Source: CAWGJC01 sp965276665
GTDB lineage: Bacteria; Pseudomonadota; Alphaproteobacteria; Acetobacterales; Acetobacteraceae
Length of the DNA stretch: 64,000 nt
Reading direction: 5' to 3'
NCBI GenBank assembly: GCA_965276665.1
Contig: OZ255620.1
Coordinates: 4,774,001 to 4,838,000 of the forward strand
Each line of letters begins with the position of its first letter. The first letter of the stretch is position 1. Both the position numbers and the translations under genes were made by a program. The notes under the pieces are model-generated. The model did no database searches and was not told where the DNA came from. It saw only the letters and a list, made by a program, of their open reading frames with translations. This document shows positions 8,590 through 17,188 of the stretch, piece by piece.

Positions 8590-9417
8590 ATGCTTATCGC
8601 CCAGCTCACCGACCTGCATCTGCGGCCGCCGGGCCGCGCCTGCTACCGCGTGGTCGAGACCAACATGATGTTCGAGCGCGCCTGCCGCACCGTCGCGGCG
8701 ATCCGCCCGGCGCCCGATGCGGTCATTCTCACCGGTGATCTCGCGGATCGCGGCGGCGCGGCGGAATACCGGCTGCTCGGCGAGATCCTGTCCCGCACGC
8801 TGTCGATGCCGGTGTTCGCCATCCCCGGCAACCACGACCGGCGCGCCACGCTGCTCGCCACCCTGTCCCCCAACCTTTCCCGGTCGCGGCGTGATGAAAA
8901 ATTCGTGCAGTATGCGGTGGAGGATTTCCCGGTCCGGATCGTCATGCTCGACACGCTGGTGGAGGGCGCGCCGCAAGGGGCGCTCGACGGCGGCCGGCTC
9001 GAATGGCTCGAACGCACGCTGGCGGCGCGGCCCGATATGCCGACCCTGATCGGGATGCATCATCCGCCCTTCATCTGCGGGATCGGGCACATGGATGCGA
9101 TCAATCTGCGCGACTCGGACCGGTTCGCCGCGGTGATCGCGCGCCACCCCCAAGTGAGACGCATCGTCTGCGGGCATCATCATCGGCCGGTCACCGCGCA
9201 GATCGCGCAGGCGGTGGTCTCGATCGCGCCCTCGGTCGCGCATCAGGTGGAGCTCGACCTCGCCGAGGATGCGCCGAGCGCGTTCATGCTGGAGCCGCCG
9301 GCCTTCCAGCTTCATCATTGGAGCGAAGCGCACGGTTTCGTGAGCCATATCGCGTTCGTAGAACGTTTCCCTGGACCGTTCCCGTTCGTCCCCGAGGCCG
9401 ATTACTGGCAAGAGTGA
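8590..9417 (+). CDS. Metallophosphodiesterase, GpdQ/CpdA-like
   Basis: A 275-residue calcineurin-like phosphoesterase. All five metal-binding blocks are visible: DLH near residue 8, GDLAD near 50, GNHD near 80, GMHHPP near 155 and GHHHRP near 195. The family includes the glycerophosphodiesterase GpdQ and cyclic-nucleotide phosphodiesterases. It is the last gene of the Ugp-like operon, 13 bp after the binding protein, which favours a role in hydrolysing imported glycerophosphodiesters. No signal peptide is present, so it acts in the cytoplasm. Confidence 0.92.
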   Translation: MLIAQLTDLHLRPPGRACYRVVETNMMFERACRTVAAIRPAPDAVILTGDLADRGGAAEYRLLGEILSRTLSMPVFAIPGNHDRRATLLATLSPNLSRSRRDEKFVQYAVEDFPVRIVMLDTLVEGAPQGALDGGRLEWLERTLAARPDMPTLIGMHHPPFICGIGHMDAINLRDSDRFAAVIARHPQVRRIVCGHHHRPVTAQIAQAVVSIAPSVAHQVELDLAEDAPSAFMLEPPAFQLHHWSEAHGFVSHIAFVERFPGPFPFVPEADYWQE

Positions 9418-9461
9418 CAACTTCTGCGCCTCTCGTGCATTCTTCGGGCATGGAGAGACGC

Positions 9462-9896
9462 ATGGAAGACAACCCTCTGGAAATGACCCCCGAGCGGGAA
9501 CGGCGCATCCGCGAACGCGCCTATTACCTCTGGCTGAAGGATGGCTGCCCGGAGGGGCGCGGGGACGAATACTGGGAGCGCGCGCGAGAGCTGCAGGGTA
9601 TCGCGGAGAGCGGCGGGTCGGGGCAATTGCCGGCCCCCGACCCGGATGCGGAACCGATGGACCAGCCGGTCGAAGAGGCCGAGATCATGGAGAATCTCGG
9701 GGAGTTCCCCGATCGTCTCTCTGACCAGGGCGAGCACCCGTCCACGCCGATGCCTCGGAAAGCCACCGATCCCGATATTCCCGTCAGGCCGGAATTCCCC
9801 GCCAAGTCGAACCCTCCCGCCAGGTTGGAACCGGTAAAGGCCAAGGCGTCGGCGAAATCCGCCGGCAAGAAGCCTGGCGGTAAATCGAAGCGCTGA
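9462..9896 (+). CDS. DUF2934 domain protein
   Basis: A 144-residue protein of unknown function. The N-terminal 40 residues carry the DUF2934 pattern (RERAYYLWLKDGCPEGR, then DEYWERA). The rest is low-complexity, rich in Pro, Glu and Asp, ending in a basic Lys/Ala tail (KAKASAKSAGKKPGGKSKR) that could touch DNA or RNA. ATG at 9462 has GGAGAG 5 bases upstream; ATG at 9450 is the alternative. Confidence 0.8.
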   Translation: MEDNPLEMTPERERRIRERAYYLWLKDGCPEGRGDEYWERARELQGIAESGGSGQLPAPDPDAEPMDQPVEEAEIMENLGEFPDRLSDQGEHPSTPMPRKATDPDIPVRPEFPAKSNPPARLEPVKAKASAKSAGKKPGGKSKR

Positions 9897-9909
9897 CGAG
9901 GCTTCGCCC

Positions 9910-10803
9910 TCAGCTCCCGTCGCTGGCCTCCGCCGGTTCCGGGGGCGCCTTGCCACGTCCGACTAGAAAGGCGCCGCGCAACGCGGCATCGGCGGCGGCG
10001 AGTGCGACCGGGCCAGCAAGCGCGCCCGCGAGGCGCGCGACAAACACCGGTGCGAGACCGCCGGTGAGCGTGAGGTCGATATCGGATCCGGCGGTGAGTC
10101 CGCGGGCCAGACGGAGCAAGGACTCGAAGCCGCGATCGAGCAGCGCGGCGGCGACCGGATCGTCCGCGGCCTCGGCAAGCGGCCGGGCGAAAGCCGCATA
10201 ATCAGCCGGCCGCGCGGCGCGCATCCAGGCGAGCAGGGCGGCGCGTCCGGCGGGCAACGCGGCATCGAGAACCGGCCAGAGCCGGCTCTCCCGGCCGATC
10301 CCGTCGCGCCGGTCGAGCCAGGCGCCGATCAGCTGCAGCCCGAGCCAGGCGCCTCCGCCCGGGTCGCCGGCGGGGAATCCCCACCCGCCGAGCCGGCGCA
10401 GCGTCCCGTCGGGGAGGCGCGCCCGTCCGGCGCTGCCGGTGCCGATCACCATCAGCGCGCCGGCGCCCCCCGCAAACGCGCCGGTGAGCGCGGCGTAGGA
10501 ATCCGTCATCAGCACCACCCGGCCGAACCCGGCGAAGGCCGCGCGCACGGCGTCGGCCGCGCCAGCCGCCGAGAGGCCCGCAAGCCCGGCGCTCAGGCAG
10601 ATCTCGGCCTCGGGCGGCGCACCCGGTCCGGCGGAGGCCAGACATCGCCGCGCCAGCCCGGCGAGGGTCGCGAGCGCGGCCGCCCGGTCCTGATGGAGAT
10701 TGCCCGGCCCGGCTTCGGCCCGGGAGAGGAGGGTGCCATCAGGAGCGTGGAGGGCGGCGCGGGTGCCGGTGCCGCCGGCATCCATCGCCAGGACATGGCT
10801 CAT
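9910..10803 (-). CDS. BadF/BadG-type ATPase, N-acetylglucosamine kinase-like
   Basis: A 297-residue ASKHA-fold kinase. It opens with MSHVLAMDAGGTGTRAAL, the phosphate-1 loop, has GTGSAG near residue 120 and GGWGFPAGDPGGGAWLG near 135, and TGGLAP near 260 (adenosine motif). Relatives phosphorylate N-acetylglucosamine or glucosamine during cell-wall recycling; the exact sugar is not provable here. ATG at 10803 is the first codon preceding the conserved DAGGTGT block. It is convergent with the DUF2934 gene, 13 bp apart. Confidence 0.85.
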   Translation of the reverse strand: MSHVLAMDAGGTGTRAALHAPDGTLLSRAEAGPGNLHQDRAAALATLAGLARRCLASAGPGAPPEAEICLSAGLAGLSAAGAADAVRAAFAGFGRVVLMTDSYAALTGAFAGGAGALMVIGTGSAGRARLPDGTLRRLGGWGFPAGDPGGGAWLGLQLIGAWLDRRDGIGRESRLWPVLDAALPAGRAALLAWMRAARPADYAAFARPLAEAADDPVAAALLDRGFESLLRLARGLTAGSDIDLTLTGGLAPVFVARLAGALAGPVALAAADAALRGAFLVGRGKAPPEPAEASDGS

Positions 10804-10936
10804 CCGGCGGAGCCTGCCGCTTCTTGGCGGCGCGCGCCACTTCACATATGACTTTGGCCATGAAATTGGCCACATGACCCTTCGCCGCGGACCCTGGCCG
10901 ACAGGGCAAGGCCGGGTCTCGGGGACGGTGGGTGAC

Positions 10937-11200
10937 ATGCGGCGAGCGGCCGGATATTGGAGCCTTATCGCATCGCTGGCGCTCAGTGCCTGCGCCTACG
11001 ACCCGCCGATGCGCGCGGATCATGCGACGCCGTCCTATCAGGCGGACCTCGCCGCCTGCCGCAAGTCCGGCGTCGCCGAGGCGGACCGGCGAATGAACGC
11101 CTTCGCCTATCTGTTCCTGACCTACCCGATCTCCTACCCGTTCGAGCGGCGGCAGCGGGTCCGGCTCTGCATGCAGGGCAAGGGATACGCGCTCCGCTAG
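10937..11200 (+). CDS. Small lipoprotein of unknown function
   Basis: An 87-residue protein with a short signal peptide and a lipobox (ALSAC) giving a lipidated cysteine near residue 19. The mature part contains ATPSYQADLAACRKSG and ends with RVRLCMQGKGYALR. That C-terminal pattern (R-x-C-M-x-x-KGY) is common in small proteobacterial lipoproteins of unknown role. The TAG stop is contributed by the first bases of the palindromic element that follows. Confidence 0.75.
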   Translation: MRRAAGYWSLIASLALSACAYDPPMRADHATPSYQADLAACRKSGVAEADRRMNAFAYLFLTYPISYPFERRQRVRLCMQGKGYALR

Positions 11201-11245
11201 CGCATTTTCACCTTCGGTGGTGCCGGCTTAACGGAAAATGCTCTA
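11198..11245. repeat. Short GAGCAT-type palindromic element between convergent genes
   Basis: A 48-bp imperfect palindrome, TAGCGCATTTTC at the left and GAAAATGCTCTA at the right, with ACCTTCGGTGGT in the middle. It lies exactly between two convergent genes. Its left TAG is the stop of the lipoprotein gene, and its right CTA (TAG on the minus strand) is the stop of corA. It could also act as a bidirectional terminator. Confidence 0.75.
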
Positions 11246-12220
11246 GATCCATCCGCGCTTGCGGAACCAGGCGAGCGGCAGCAGCGCGGTCACCACGATC
11301 AGCGCCAGCGAGTAGGGATAGCCCCAGGCCCAGCTCAGCTCCGGCATGTTCTTGAAGTTCATTCCGTAGATCCCGGCCACCAGGGTCGGCGGAATGCCGA
11401 CGATGGAGGCGACGGTCAGCACCTTCATCACGTTGTTCTGCTGGATGTTGATGAAGCCGAGCGTCGCGTCCAGCATGAACTGCGTCGTCTCCGAGGCCTG
11501 GTGCTGGTGATCCTGCAGCGAGGCGAGATCCTGGTGCAGGGTCTGAAAGCGCGCCCTGGCCTCCGGGTCGAGCGCGTCCCCCATCATCGTGCTGGCGTAG
11601 TCGCAGATGCGGGAGATGCCGAACAGGCTCGACCGCGCCTTGCCGAGGAACTGCCCAATCTCGCCGACGCCGCGCAGATCCCGCTGCAGGGCGGCGTCCC
11701 ATTTCTTCTGGTTGTTCTGATCGCGGCGGAACACCTCGTCCGAGATCGTCTCGAGCCGCGCATCGACATGTTCCAGCACGTCGGCCAGCCGGTCCACGAT
11801 CGTCTCGATCAGGCCGAGAAATACGTTGACGCTGCTGCGTTCGCCCTCCTCCCCATGGGCGAAATGCTCGGCATAGCGGTCGAAGGCGAGAAACGGGGCA
11901 TAGCGGATGGTGAGCAGGCGCTCGCTCGACAGAACGAAGCCGAGCGGCAGCACCACCGGCTTCTCGCCGAGACGCGTGGTGACGAGCGGCGTGCTCAGGA
12001 TCAGCACGCCGTCCTGCGCGGTGAGCCGGCTCGAGCTCTCGATCTCCTCCAGCTCCGACCGCGCCGGCACCCTGAGCCCGCTGGCGCGCTCGGCCAGTGC
12101 GCGCTGGCCCTCATCCGGGTCGAGCAGGTCGAGCCACACGGCCTGCTCGGCGACCGTCAGCGCCTCGTGGTCCCGCTCCAGCACGTGCCGCGCATTCGTC
12201 CCGGTATTGGCAAAGAGCAT
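11243..12220 (-). CDS. corA: CorA-family magnesium/cobalt transporter
   Basis: A 325-residue protein with a long cytoplasmic N-terminal domain and two C-terminal membrane helices. The selectivity-filter motif GMNFKNMPEL sits between them, as in all CorA proteins, and the chain ends in basic FRKRGWI. It forms pentamers that admit Mg2+. ATG at 12220 is chosen because AAGGA lies 8 bases upstream; an in-frame TTG three codons earlier abuts the ribosome site and is unlikely. The C-terminal domain is more compact than the E. coli protein but normal for alphaproteobacteria. Confidence 0.93.
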   Translation of the reverse strand: MLFANTGTNARHVLERDHEALTVAEQAVWLDLLDPDEGQRALAERASGLRVPARSELEEIESSSRLTAQDGVLILSTPLVTTRLGEKPVVLPLGFVLSSERLLTIRYAPFLAFDRYAEHFAHGEEGERSSVNVFLGLIETIVDRLADVLEHVDARLETISDEVFRRDQNNQKKWDAALQRDLRGVGEIGQFLGKARSSLFGISRICDYASTMMGDALDPEARARFQTLHQDLASLQDHQHQASETTQFMLDATLGFINIQQNNVMKVLTVASIVGIPPTLVAGIYGMNFKNMPELSWAWGYPYSLALIVVTALLPLAWFRKRGWI

Positions 12221-12240
12221 TCGGCGCAATCCTTCTTTCC

Positions 12241-12292
12241 TGGCCGCTTTCCTGGGCCGCTTTACTGGCCCGCTTTCCCAGGCCCGCTTTCC
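12241..12292 (+). repeat. Four tandem copies of a ~13-bp GC-rich unit in the trpB leader
   Basis: Four consecutive units of the form (T/A)GG(G/C)CCGCTTTCC start at 12241, 12253, 12266 and 12280, with small length differences. They sit in the 160 bp between the divergent corA and trpB starts. No leader peptide with Trp codons or attenuator hairpin was recognised there. Confidence 0.6.
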
Positions 12293-12380
12293 TGGGGTCG
12301 GGCAGCCAGCGCGAGGCGCCGGCCGGGTTCCCGCCGAGGCCCGCCTGCGCTACACCCGCCGCTTGACGAGAGGATGGCGC

Positions 12381-13604
12381 GTGAGCCCGACCCAGACCAT
12401 CGCGAACACATTACGCAGCGGCCCGGATTCGCGCGGCCGCTTCGGCGAGTTCGGCGGCCGTTTCGTCGCAGAGACGCTGATGCCGCTGGTCCTCGAGGTG
12501 GAGGCGGCCTACGAGGCGGCGAAGCGCGATCCGGAATTCCGCCGCGAGCTCGACCTCTATCTGCACGACTATATCGGCCGGCCGAGCCCGCTCTGGTTCG
12601 CCGAGCGGCTCACCGAGCGGCTCGGCGGAGCGCGCGTCTATTTCAAGCGCGACGAGCTGAATCATACCGGCTCGCACAAGGCGAATAACTGCATGGGCCA
12701 GATCCTGCTGGCCCGGCGCATGCGCAAGACGCGCATCATCGCAGAGACCGGCGCCGGCCAGCATGGCGTCGCCACCGCGACGGTCTGCGCGTTGTTCGGC
12801 CTGCCCTGCACCATCTACATGGGCGAGACCGACGTCGAGCGGCAGAAGCCCAACGTGTTCCGCATGAAACTCCTCGGCGCCGAGGTGAAGCCGGTGGTCT
12901 CGGGCGCCGGCACGCTCAAGGACGCGATGAACGAGGCGCTGCGCGACTGGGTCGCCAATGTGCGCGATACCTACTACCTGATCGGCACCGTCGCGGGCCC
13001 GCACCCCTATCCGGCGATGGTGCGGGATTTCCAGTCGGTGATCGGCGAGGAGGCGAAGCTGCAGCTCCGCGCGGCGGCGGGGAAGCTGCCCGATATTTGC
13101 GTGGCGGCGATCGGCGGCGGTTCCAACGCGATGGGGTTGTTCCATCCCTTCCTCGATGATCCCTCGGTGCGGCTGATCGGGGTGGAGGCGGCGGGGCGCG
13201 GCCTCGACAGCGGCGCGCATGCGGCGAGCCTGTCCGGCGGCCGTCCCGGCGTGCTGCACGGCAACCGCACCTACCTGCTGCAGAACGCGGATGGGCAGAT
13301 CACCGAGGCGCACAGCATCAGCGCCGGGCTCGATTATCCGGGCATCGGCCCCGAGCACTCCTGGCTGCATGAGATCGGCCGGGTGGAATACGTGGCCGCC
13401 ACCGACGACGAGGCGCTCGACGCGTTCCAGCTCTGCACCCGCACCGAGGGCATCATCCCGGCGCTCGAGCCCGCGCATGCGCTGGCGCATGTCGGCAAGA
13501 TCGCGCCCAGGATGAAGCGGGAGGACATCATCCTGATGAACCTCTGCGGCCGCGGCGACAAGGACATCTTCACCGTGGCGGAGCATCTCGGGGTGGCGCT
13601 GTGA
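12381..13604 (+). CDS. trpB: Tryptophan synthase beta chain
   Basis: A 407-residue PLP enzyme that condenses indole and serine to tryptophan. The PLP lysine is in HTGSHKANN near residue 94, and GGGSNAMG near 240 binds the cofactor phosphate. FGEFGGRFVAETLMP at the N-terminus is standard. GTG at 12381 is preceded by GAGAGG at about 8 bases. The stop overlaps the trpA start (GTGA), so alpha and beta subunits are translationally coupled. trpF, often upstream, is absent from this window. Confidence 0.97.
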   Translation: MSPTQTIANTLRSGPDSRGRFGEFGGRFVAETLMPLVLEVEAAYEAAKRDPEFRRELDLYLHDYIGRPSPLWFAERLTERLGGARVYFKRDELNHTGSHKANNCMGQILLARRMRKTRIIAETGAGQHGVATATVCALFGLPCTIYMGETDVERQKPNVFRMKLLGAEVKPVVSGAGTLKDAMNEALRDWVANVRDTYYLIGTVAGPHPYPAMVRDFQSVIGEEAKLQLRAAAGKLPDICVAAIGGGSNAMGLFHPFLDDPSVRLIGVEAAGRGLDSGAHAASLSGGRPGVLHGNRTYLLQNADGQITEAHSISAGLDYPGIGPEHSWLHEIGRVEYVAATDDEALDAFQLCTRTEGIIPALEPAHALAHVGKIAPRMKREDIILMNLCGRGDKDIFTVAEHLGVAL

Positions 13605-14437
13605 GCCGCATCGCCGCCCGCTTCAAGGCGCTGGAAGCCGAGGGGCGCGGGGCGCTGATCCCGTTCCTCGAAGCCTTCGACCCGGATCGGGAGACCAGCA
13701 TGGCGATCCTGCGCGGGATGCCCGAAGCGGGCGCCGATCTGATCGAGATCGGGATGCCGTTCACCGACCCGATGGCGGACGGCCCGATCGTCCAGGCGGC
13801 CGGGCAGCGGGCGCTGAGGGCGGGCGCGTCGGTTGCCGCCACGCTCGCGATGGTGCGCGAGTTCCGGCAGGAAGAGGAGGCGATTCCGGTCATTCTGATG
13901 GGCTATCTGAACCCGATCCTCTCCTACGGTCCGGCGACATTCTGCCGCGACGCCGCGACGGCCGGCGTGGACGGGCTGATCGTCGTCGATCTGCCGAGCG
14001 AGGAGGCGGATCTGCTGGCTTCCGACGCCGCGGCGAACAGGCTCGACATCATCCGGCTGATCGCGCCGACCACCGATGATGCGCGGCTTCCGAAGGTGCT
14101 CGGCGGCAGCTCGGGCTTTGTCTATTATGTGAGCATCACCGGCATTACCGGCACGCGGAGCGCGACGGGCGAGGAGTTCGCGCAAGCGATCCCGCGCATT
14201 CGCCGCTTCACCGATCTCCCGATCGCCATCGGGTTCGGCGTGCGCACGCCCGAACAGGCGGCGGAGGTCGCCCGCGTCGCCGACGCCGCGGTGGTCGGCT
14301 CGGCGCTGATCGCGAATCTCGCGTCCAGTCTCGACACGGCGGGCAAGCCGGCGCCGGACAGCGTCGCCCGGGTGCTCGATCAGGTGCGCGGGCTCGCCGA
14401 CGGCGTGCGCCGCGCCCGCGTGGAGGCGGGCGCATGA
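13601..14437 (+). CDS. trpA: Tryptophan synthase alpha chain
   Basis: A 278-residue TIM-barrel enzyme that cleaves indole-3-glycerol phosphate and passes indole to TrpB. The catalytic glutamate lies in DLIEIGMPFTDPMADGP, which also holds the second acidic residue. The phosphate-site pattern YYVSITGITGTR follows near residue 175. The usually conserved TxGDP segment near residue 24 reads EAFDPD here, an uncommon variation. GTG start overlaps the trpB stop; its own stop overlaps accD by ATGA. Confidence 0.96.
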   Translation: MSRIAARFKALEAEGRGALIPFLEAFDPDRETSMAILRGMPEAGADLIEIGMPFTDPMADGPIVQAAGQRALRAGASVAATLAMVREFRQEEEAIPVILMGYLNPILSYGPATFCRDAATAGVDGLIVVDLPSEEADLLASDAAANRLDIIRLIAPTTDDARLPKVLGGSSGFVYYVSITGITGTRSATGEEFAQAIPRIRRFTDLPIAIGFGVRTPEQAAEVARVADAAVVGSALIANLASSLDTAGKPAPDSVARVLDQVRGLADGVRRARVEAGA

Positions 14438-15303
14438 GCTGGCTCACGGAATATGTCCGTCCGAAGATCCGCACGCTGCTCGGCCAGCGCGAGATCCCGG
14501 ACAATCTCTGGCACCAATGCCCGCATTGCCAGCAGATGATCTTCCATCGCGATCTCGAGAAGAACCTCAAGGTCTGCCCGCATTGCGGCCACCACATGCG
14601 GGCGAGCGCCACCGAGCGGCTCGCCTGGACCTTCGACGAAGGGAGCTGGACCCGGATCGAGCTGCCGCGCGCCCCCGCCGACCCGCTGCGCTTCCGCGGC
14701 ACCAAGCGCTATGTCGACCAGTTGCGCGAGGCGCGCGACAAGACGCATCTCGACGACGCGGTCATCGCCGGGCACGGGACGATCGGCGGCCACAAGGCGG
14801 TGATCGCGGCGATGGCGTTCGAGTTCATCGGCGGCTCGATGGGCGCCGCGGTGGGCGAGGGCATCGTCGCCGCCGCCCGCCTTGCCGTGCTGCAGGAGGC
14901 GCCGCTGATCGTGTTCACCGCCTCCGGCGGAGCGCGGATGATGGAGGGCATCGTCAGCCTGATGCAGATGCCGCGCACCACCATCGCGGCCGAGCTGGTG
15001 AAGGAGGCGGCGCTGCCCTACATCACCGTGCTCACCGATCCGACCACCGGCGGCGTCACCGCGAGCTTCGCGATGCTCGGCGACGTGCAGATCGCCGAGC
15101 CGGGCGCGCTGATCGGGTTCACCGGCGCGCGGGTGATCGAGCAGACGGTGCGCGAAAAACTGCCCGACGGATTCCAGACGGCGGAATACCTGCTGGAGCA
15201 CGGTGTGCTCGACATGGTGGTGGCGCGCACCGCGCTGCGCGACACGCTCGCCCGGCTGATCGGCCTGTTGCGACCCCCGGCCGCGGAGAGCCAAGCGGCG
15301 TGA
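14434..15303 (+). CDS. accD: Acetyl-CoA carboxylase carboxyltransferase subunit beta
   Basis: A 289-residue subunit that, with AccA, transfers carboxyl groups from biotin to acetyl-CoA in fatty acid synthesis. The N-terminal zinc ribbon is intact: CPHCQQM near residue 27 and CPHCGHH near 47. The carboxyltransferase core contains FIGGSMGAAVGEG and FTASGGARMMEG. Start and stop overlap the neighbouring trpA and folC genes by 4 bases, an arrangement conserved in this group of bacteria. Confidence 0.96.
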   Translation: MSWLTEYVRPKIRTLLGQREIPDNLWHQCPHCQQMIFHRDLEKNLKVCPHCGHHMRASATERLAWTFDEGSWTRIELPRAPADPLRFRGTKRYVDQLREARDKTHLDDAVIAGHGTIGGHKAVIAAMAFEFIGGSMGAAVGEGIVAAARLAVLQEAPLIVFTASGGARMMEGIVSLMQMPRTTIAAELVKEAALPYITVLTDPTTGGVTASFAMLGDVQIAEPGALIGFTGARVIEQTVREKLPDGFQTAEYLLEHGVLDMVVARTALRDTLARLIGLLRPPAAESQAA

Positions 15304-16604
15304 GCGCCAGCGGGTGCGCGGGCGTGCTCGATCGTACCGAGACCATCCTCGGCCGTCTGCAGCGCCTGCACCCGACGCTGATCGATCTGAGCCTCGACCG
15401 GCTGCGCCGCTTGCTCGCCGCGATGGGCCACCCCGAACGGAACCTGCCGCCGGTCATCCATGTCGCCGGCACCAACGGCAAGGGCAGCACCTGTGCGTTT
15501 TTGCGGGCGATCGGCGAGGCGGCTGGATGGCGCGTCCAGGTGCTGACCTCGCCGCATCTCGTGCGCTTCAACGAACGCATCCGCCTGCCGGACGGGCTGG
15601 TCTCCGATGCGCGGCTGCAGGAGGCGCTGGAGGCGGTCGAGCAGATTAATGCCGGCGCGCCGATCACCGTGTTCGAGATCGTCACCGCCGTCGCCTTCCG
15701 CCTGTTCGCCCTATCGCCTGCCGAGCTCTGCGTGGTCGAGGTCGGGCTCGGCGGTCGTGGCGATGCGACCAACGTCATCGACCGCCCGGCCGCCTGCGCG
15801 ATCACCGCGATCTCGCTCGACCATCGCGAGATGCTGGGCGACACGCTTGGGCTGATCGCCGCGGAGAAGGCGGGGATCTTGAAGCCGGGCGTGCCCTGCG
15901 CGACGGGTGCGCAGCCGGCCGAGGCGCTGGAGGCGATCAGCCGCCGCGCCGGCGAGATCGGCGCGCCCTTGCTGGTCCGGGACCGGGATTGGCGGATCGC
16001 GTCGGCGGGGCGGGGGCTCCGTTACGAGGATGCGGTGGGTGCGCTCGACCTGCCGGTGCCGGCGCTTGCCGGTCTGCATCAGGTCGAGAATGCCGGCATC
16101 GCGATCGCCGCCCTGCGCGCCGCGCGGCTCGGAGTGCCGGACGCGGCGTTCGGCGGCATTGCGCGGGCGGAATGGCCGGCCCGGCTGCAGCGCCTGCAAG
16201 GGCATCTCGCGGAGCGCTTGCCGCCAGGCTGGGAGCTCTACCTTGATGGCGGACACAATCCGGGGGCCGGCGAGGCGCTCGCCGCTTTCCTGCCGCGCTG
16301 GTCGGATCGGCCATTGCATTTGATCGTCGGGCTCAAGGACGGCAAGGATGCGGCGGGTTTTCTCGCCCCTTTGCTGCCCTTCGCGGCCTCCGTGCAGGCG
16401 GTCGCCGAGTCCGGTCAGCATCTCGCCATGTCGGTTGATGCGATCATCGCCGCTACGGGCGGAGCCGCGCGTCCGGGTCCGACTGTCGCTGCCGCCCTCG
16501 CCACCCTGTCACGTTCGGCGCAGACCGCGCCGGCGCCGGCGCGGGTGCTGATCTGCGGCAGCCTCTACCTTGCCGGCGAGGTTCTGAAGGCGGAGGCGGG
16601 CTGA
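15300..16604 (+). CDS. folC: Bifunctional folylpolyglutamate/dihydrofolate synthase
   Basis: A 434-residue Mur-ligase-fold enzyme that adds glutamate to dihydropteroate and folates. The ATP loop is HVAGTNGKGSTCAFLR near residue 58, the family motif LTSPHLVRFNERIR follows, and VEVGLGGRGDATN near 150 binds metal and ATP. The C-terminal domain begins near DGGHNPGAGEAL. GTG at 15300 overlaps the accD stop. The last 40 bp overlap the convergent pqiC gene. Confidence 0.95.
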   Translation: MSASGCAGVLDRTETILGRLQRLHPTLIDLSLDRLRRLLAAMGHPERNLPPVIHVAGTNGKGSTCAFLRAIGEAAGWRVQVLTSPHLVRFNERIRLPDGLVSDARLQEALEAVEQINAGAPITVFEIVTAVAFRLFALSPAELCVVEVGLGGRGDATNVIDRPAACAITAISLDHREMLGDTLGLIAAEKAGILKPGVPCATGAQPAEALEAISRRAGEIGAPLLVRDRDWRIASAGRGLRYEDAVGALDLPVPALAGLHQVENAGIAIAALRAARLGVPDAAFGGIARAEWPARLQRLQGHLAERLPPGWELYLDGGHNPGAGEALAAFLPRWSDRPLHLIVGLKDGKDAAGFLAPLLPFAASVQAVAESGQHLAMSVDAIIAATGGAARPGPTVAAALATLSRSAQTAPAPARVLICGSLYLAGEVLKAEAG

Positions 16605-17188
16605 AGCGGGCGCGCCTCGCGCAGCATCTCCGCCACCGCATCCGCGAGCTGGCCGAGCGCGCCGCTCATCGCGGCGACGAGATCCGTCGTCGTGCCGGAG
16701 GCCGGGCGCGCGGCGAAGCGGAGGGCACGGGTGATCTCCGCATCCCGGCCGCCGCTCCGCTCGATCGCCACCTGGGCCGCGAGCACCACCGTCCCGGAAC
16801 CGTCCGCGGCGAAGCGCTGCACGTCGATCTCGAGGATCGTGTCCGCATCCGCGGTGATCGAGCCCGATTCGGTGAACACCGCGCTGCCCGGCAGGCGCTG
16901 TGTCAGATCCTGCGCCAGCACGCGGCCGATCATGTCGGCCGGCGCCTCGCCCCAGCGCTGGTTTTCGTCGATGTCGAGCTTGTACCCGGCATCGGTTTGC
17001 ACGATCGTGTTGCGGTCGAGATAGCCGGCGAGCCCGATGCGGCGGAGCTGCACGCTAGACGGGCCGCCGGCCTGCGGCGTGCCGGGCACGACCGCGAGCG
17101 TGTAGAAATTCGGGTCGGGCGAGGCGCAGCCGGATAGCGCGGCGGCGAGACCGGCGAGGAGCGCGCGGCGGGTCGGTGCAGAGCTCAT
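16565..17188 (-). CDS. pqiC: PqiC-like outer-membrane lipoprotein
   Basis: A 207-residue lipoprotein with lipobox LSGCAS (lipidated Cys near residue 21) followed by PDPNFYTLAVVPG, typical of the PqiC/ABC auxiliary lipoprotein family (DUF330). In E. coli PqiC anchors the PqiB MCE tunnel at the outer membrane. It is the third gene of pqiABC here and its start overlaps the pqiB stop by 4 bases. Its 3' end runs 40 bp into the convergent folC. Confidence 0.88.
   Translation of the reverse strand: MSSAPTRRALLAGLAAALSGCASPDPNFYTLAVVPGTPQAGGPSSVQLRRIGLAGYLDRNTIVQTDAGYKLDIDENQRWGEAPADMIGRVLAQDLTQRLPGSAVFTESGSITADADTILEIDVQRFAADGSGTVVLAAQVAIERSGGRDAEITRALRFAARPASGTTTDLVAAMSGALGQLADAVAEMLREARPLQPASAFRTSPAR

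Noticed and set aside
12221..12380. trp attenuator or leader peptide upstream of trpB
   Set aside because: No short ORF with tandem Trp codons and no paired terminator/antiterminator stems; only a GC-rich tandem repeat was found.
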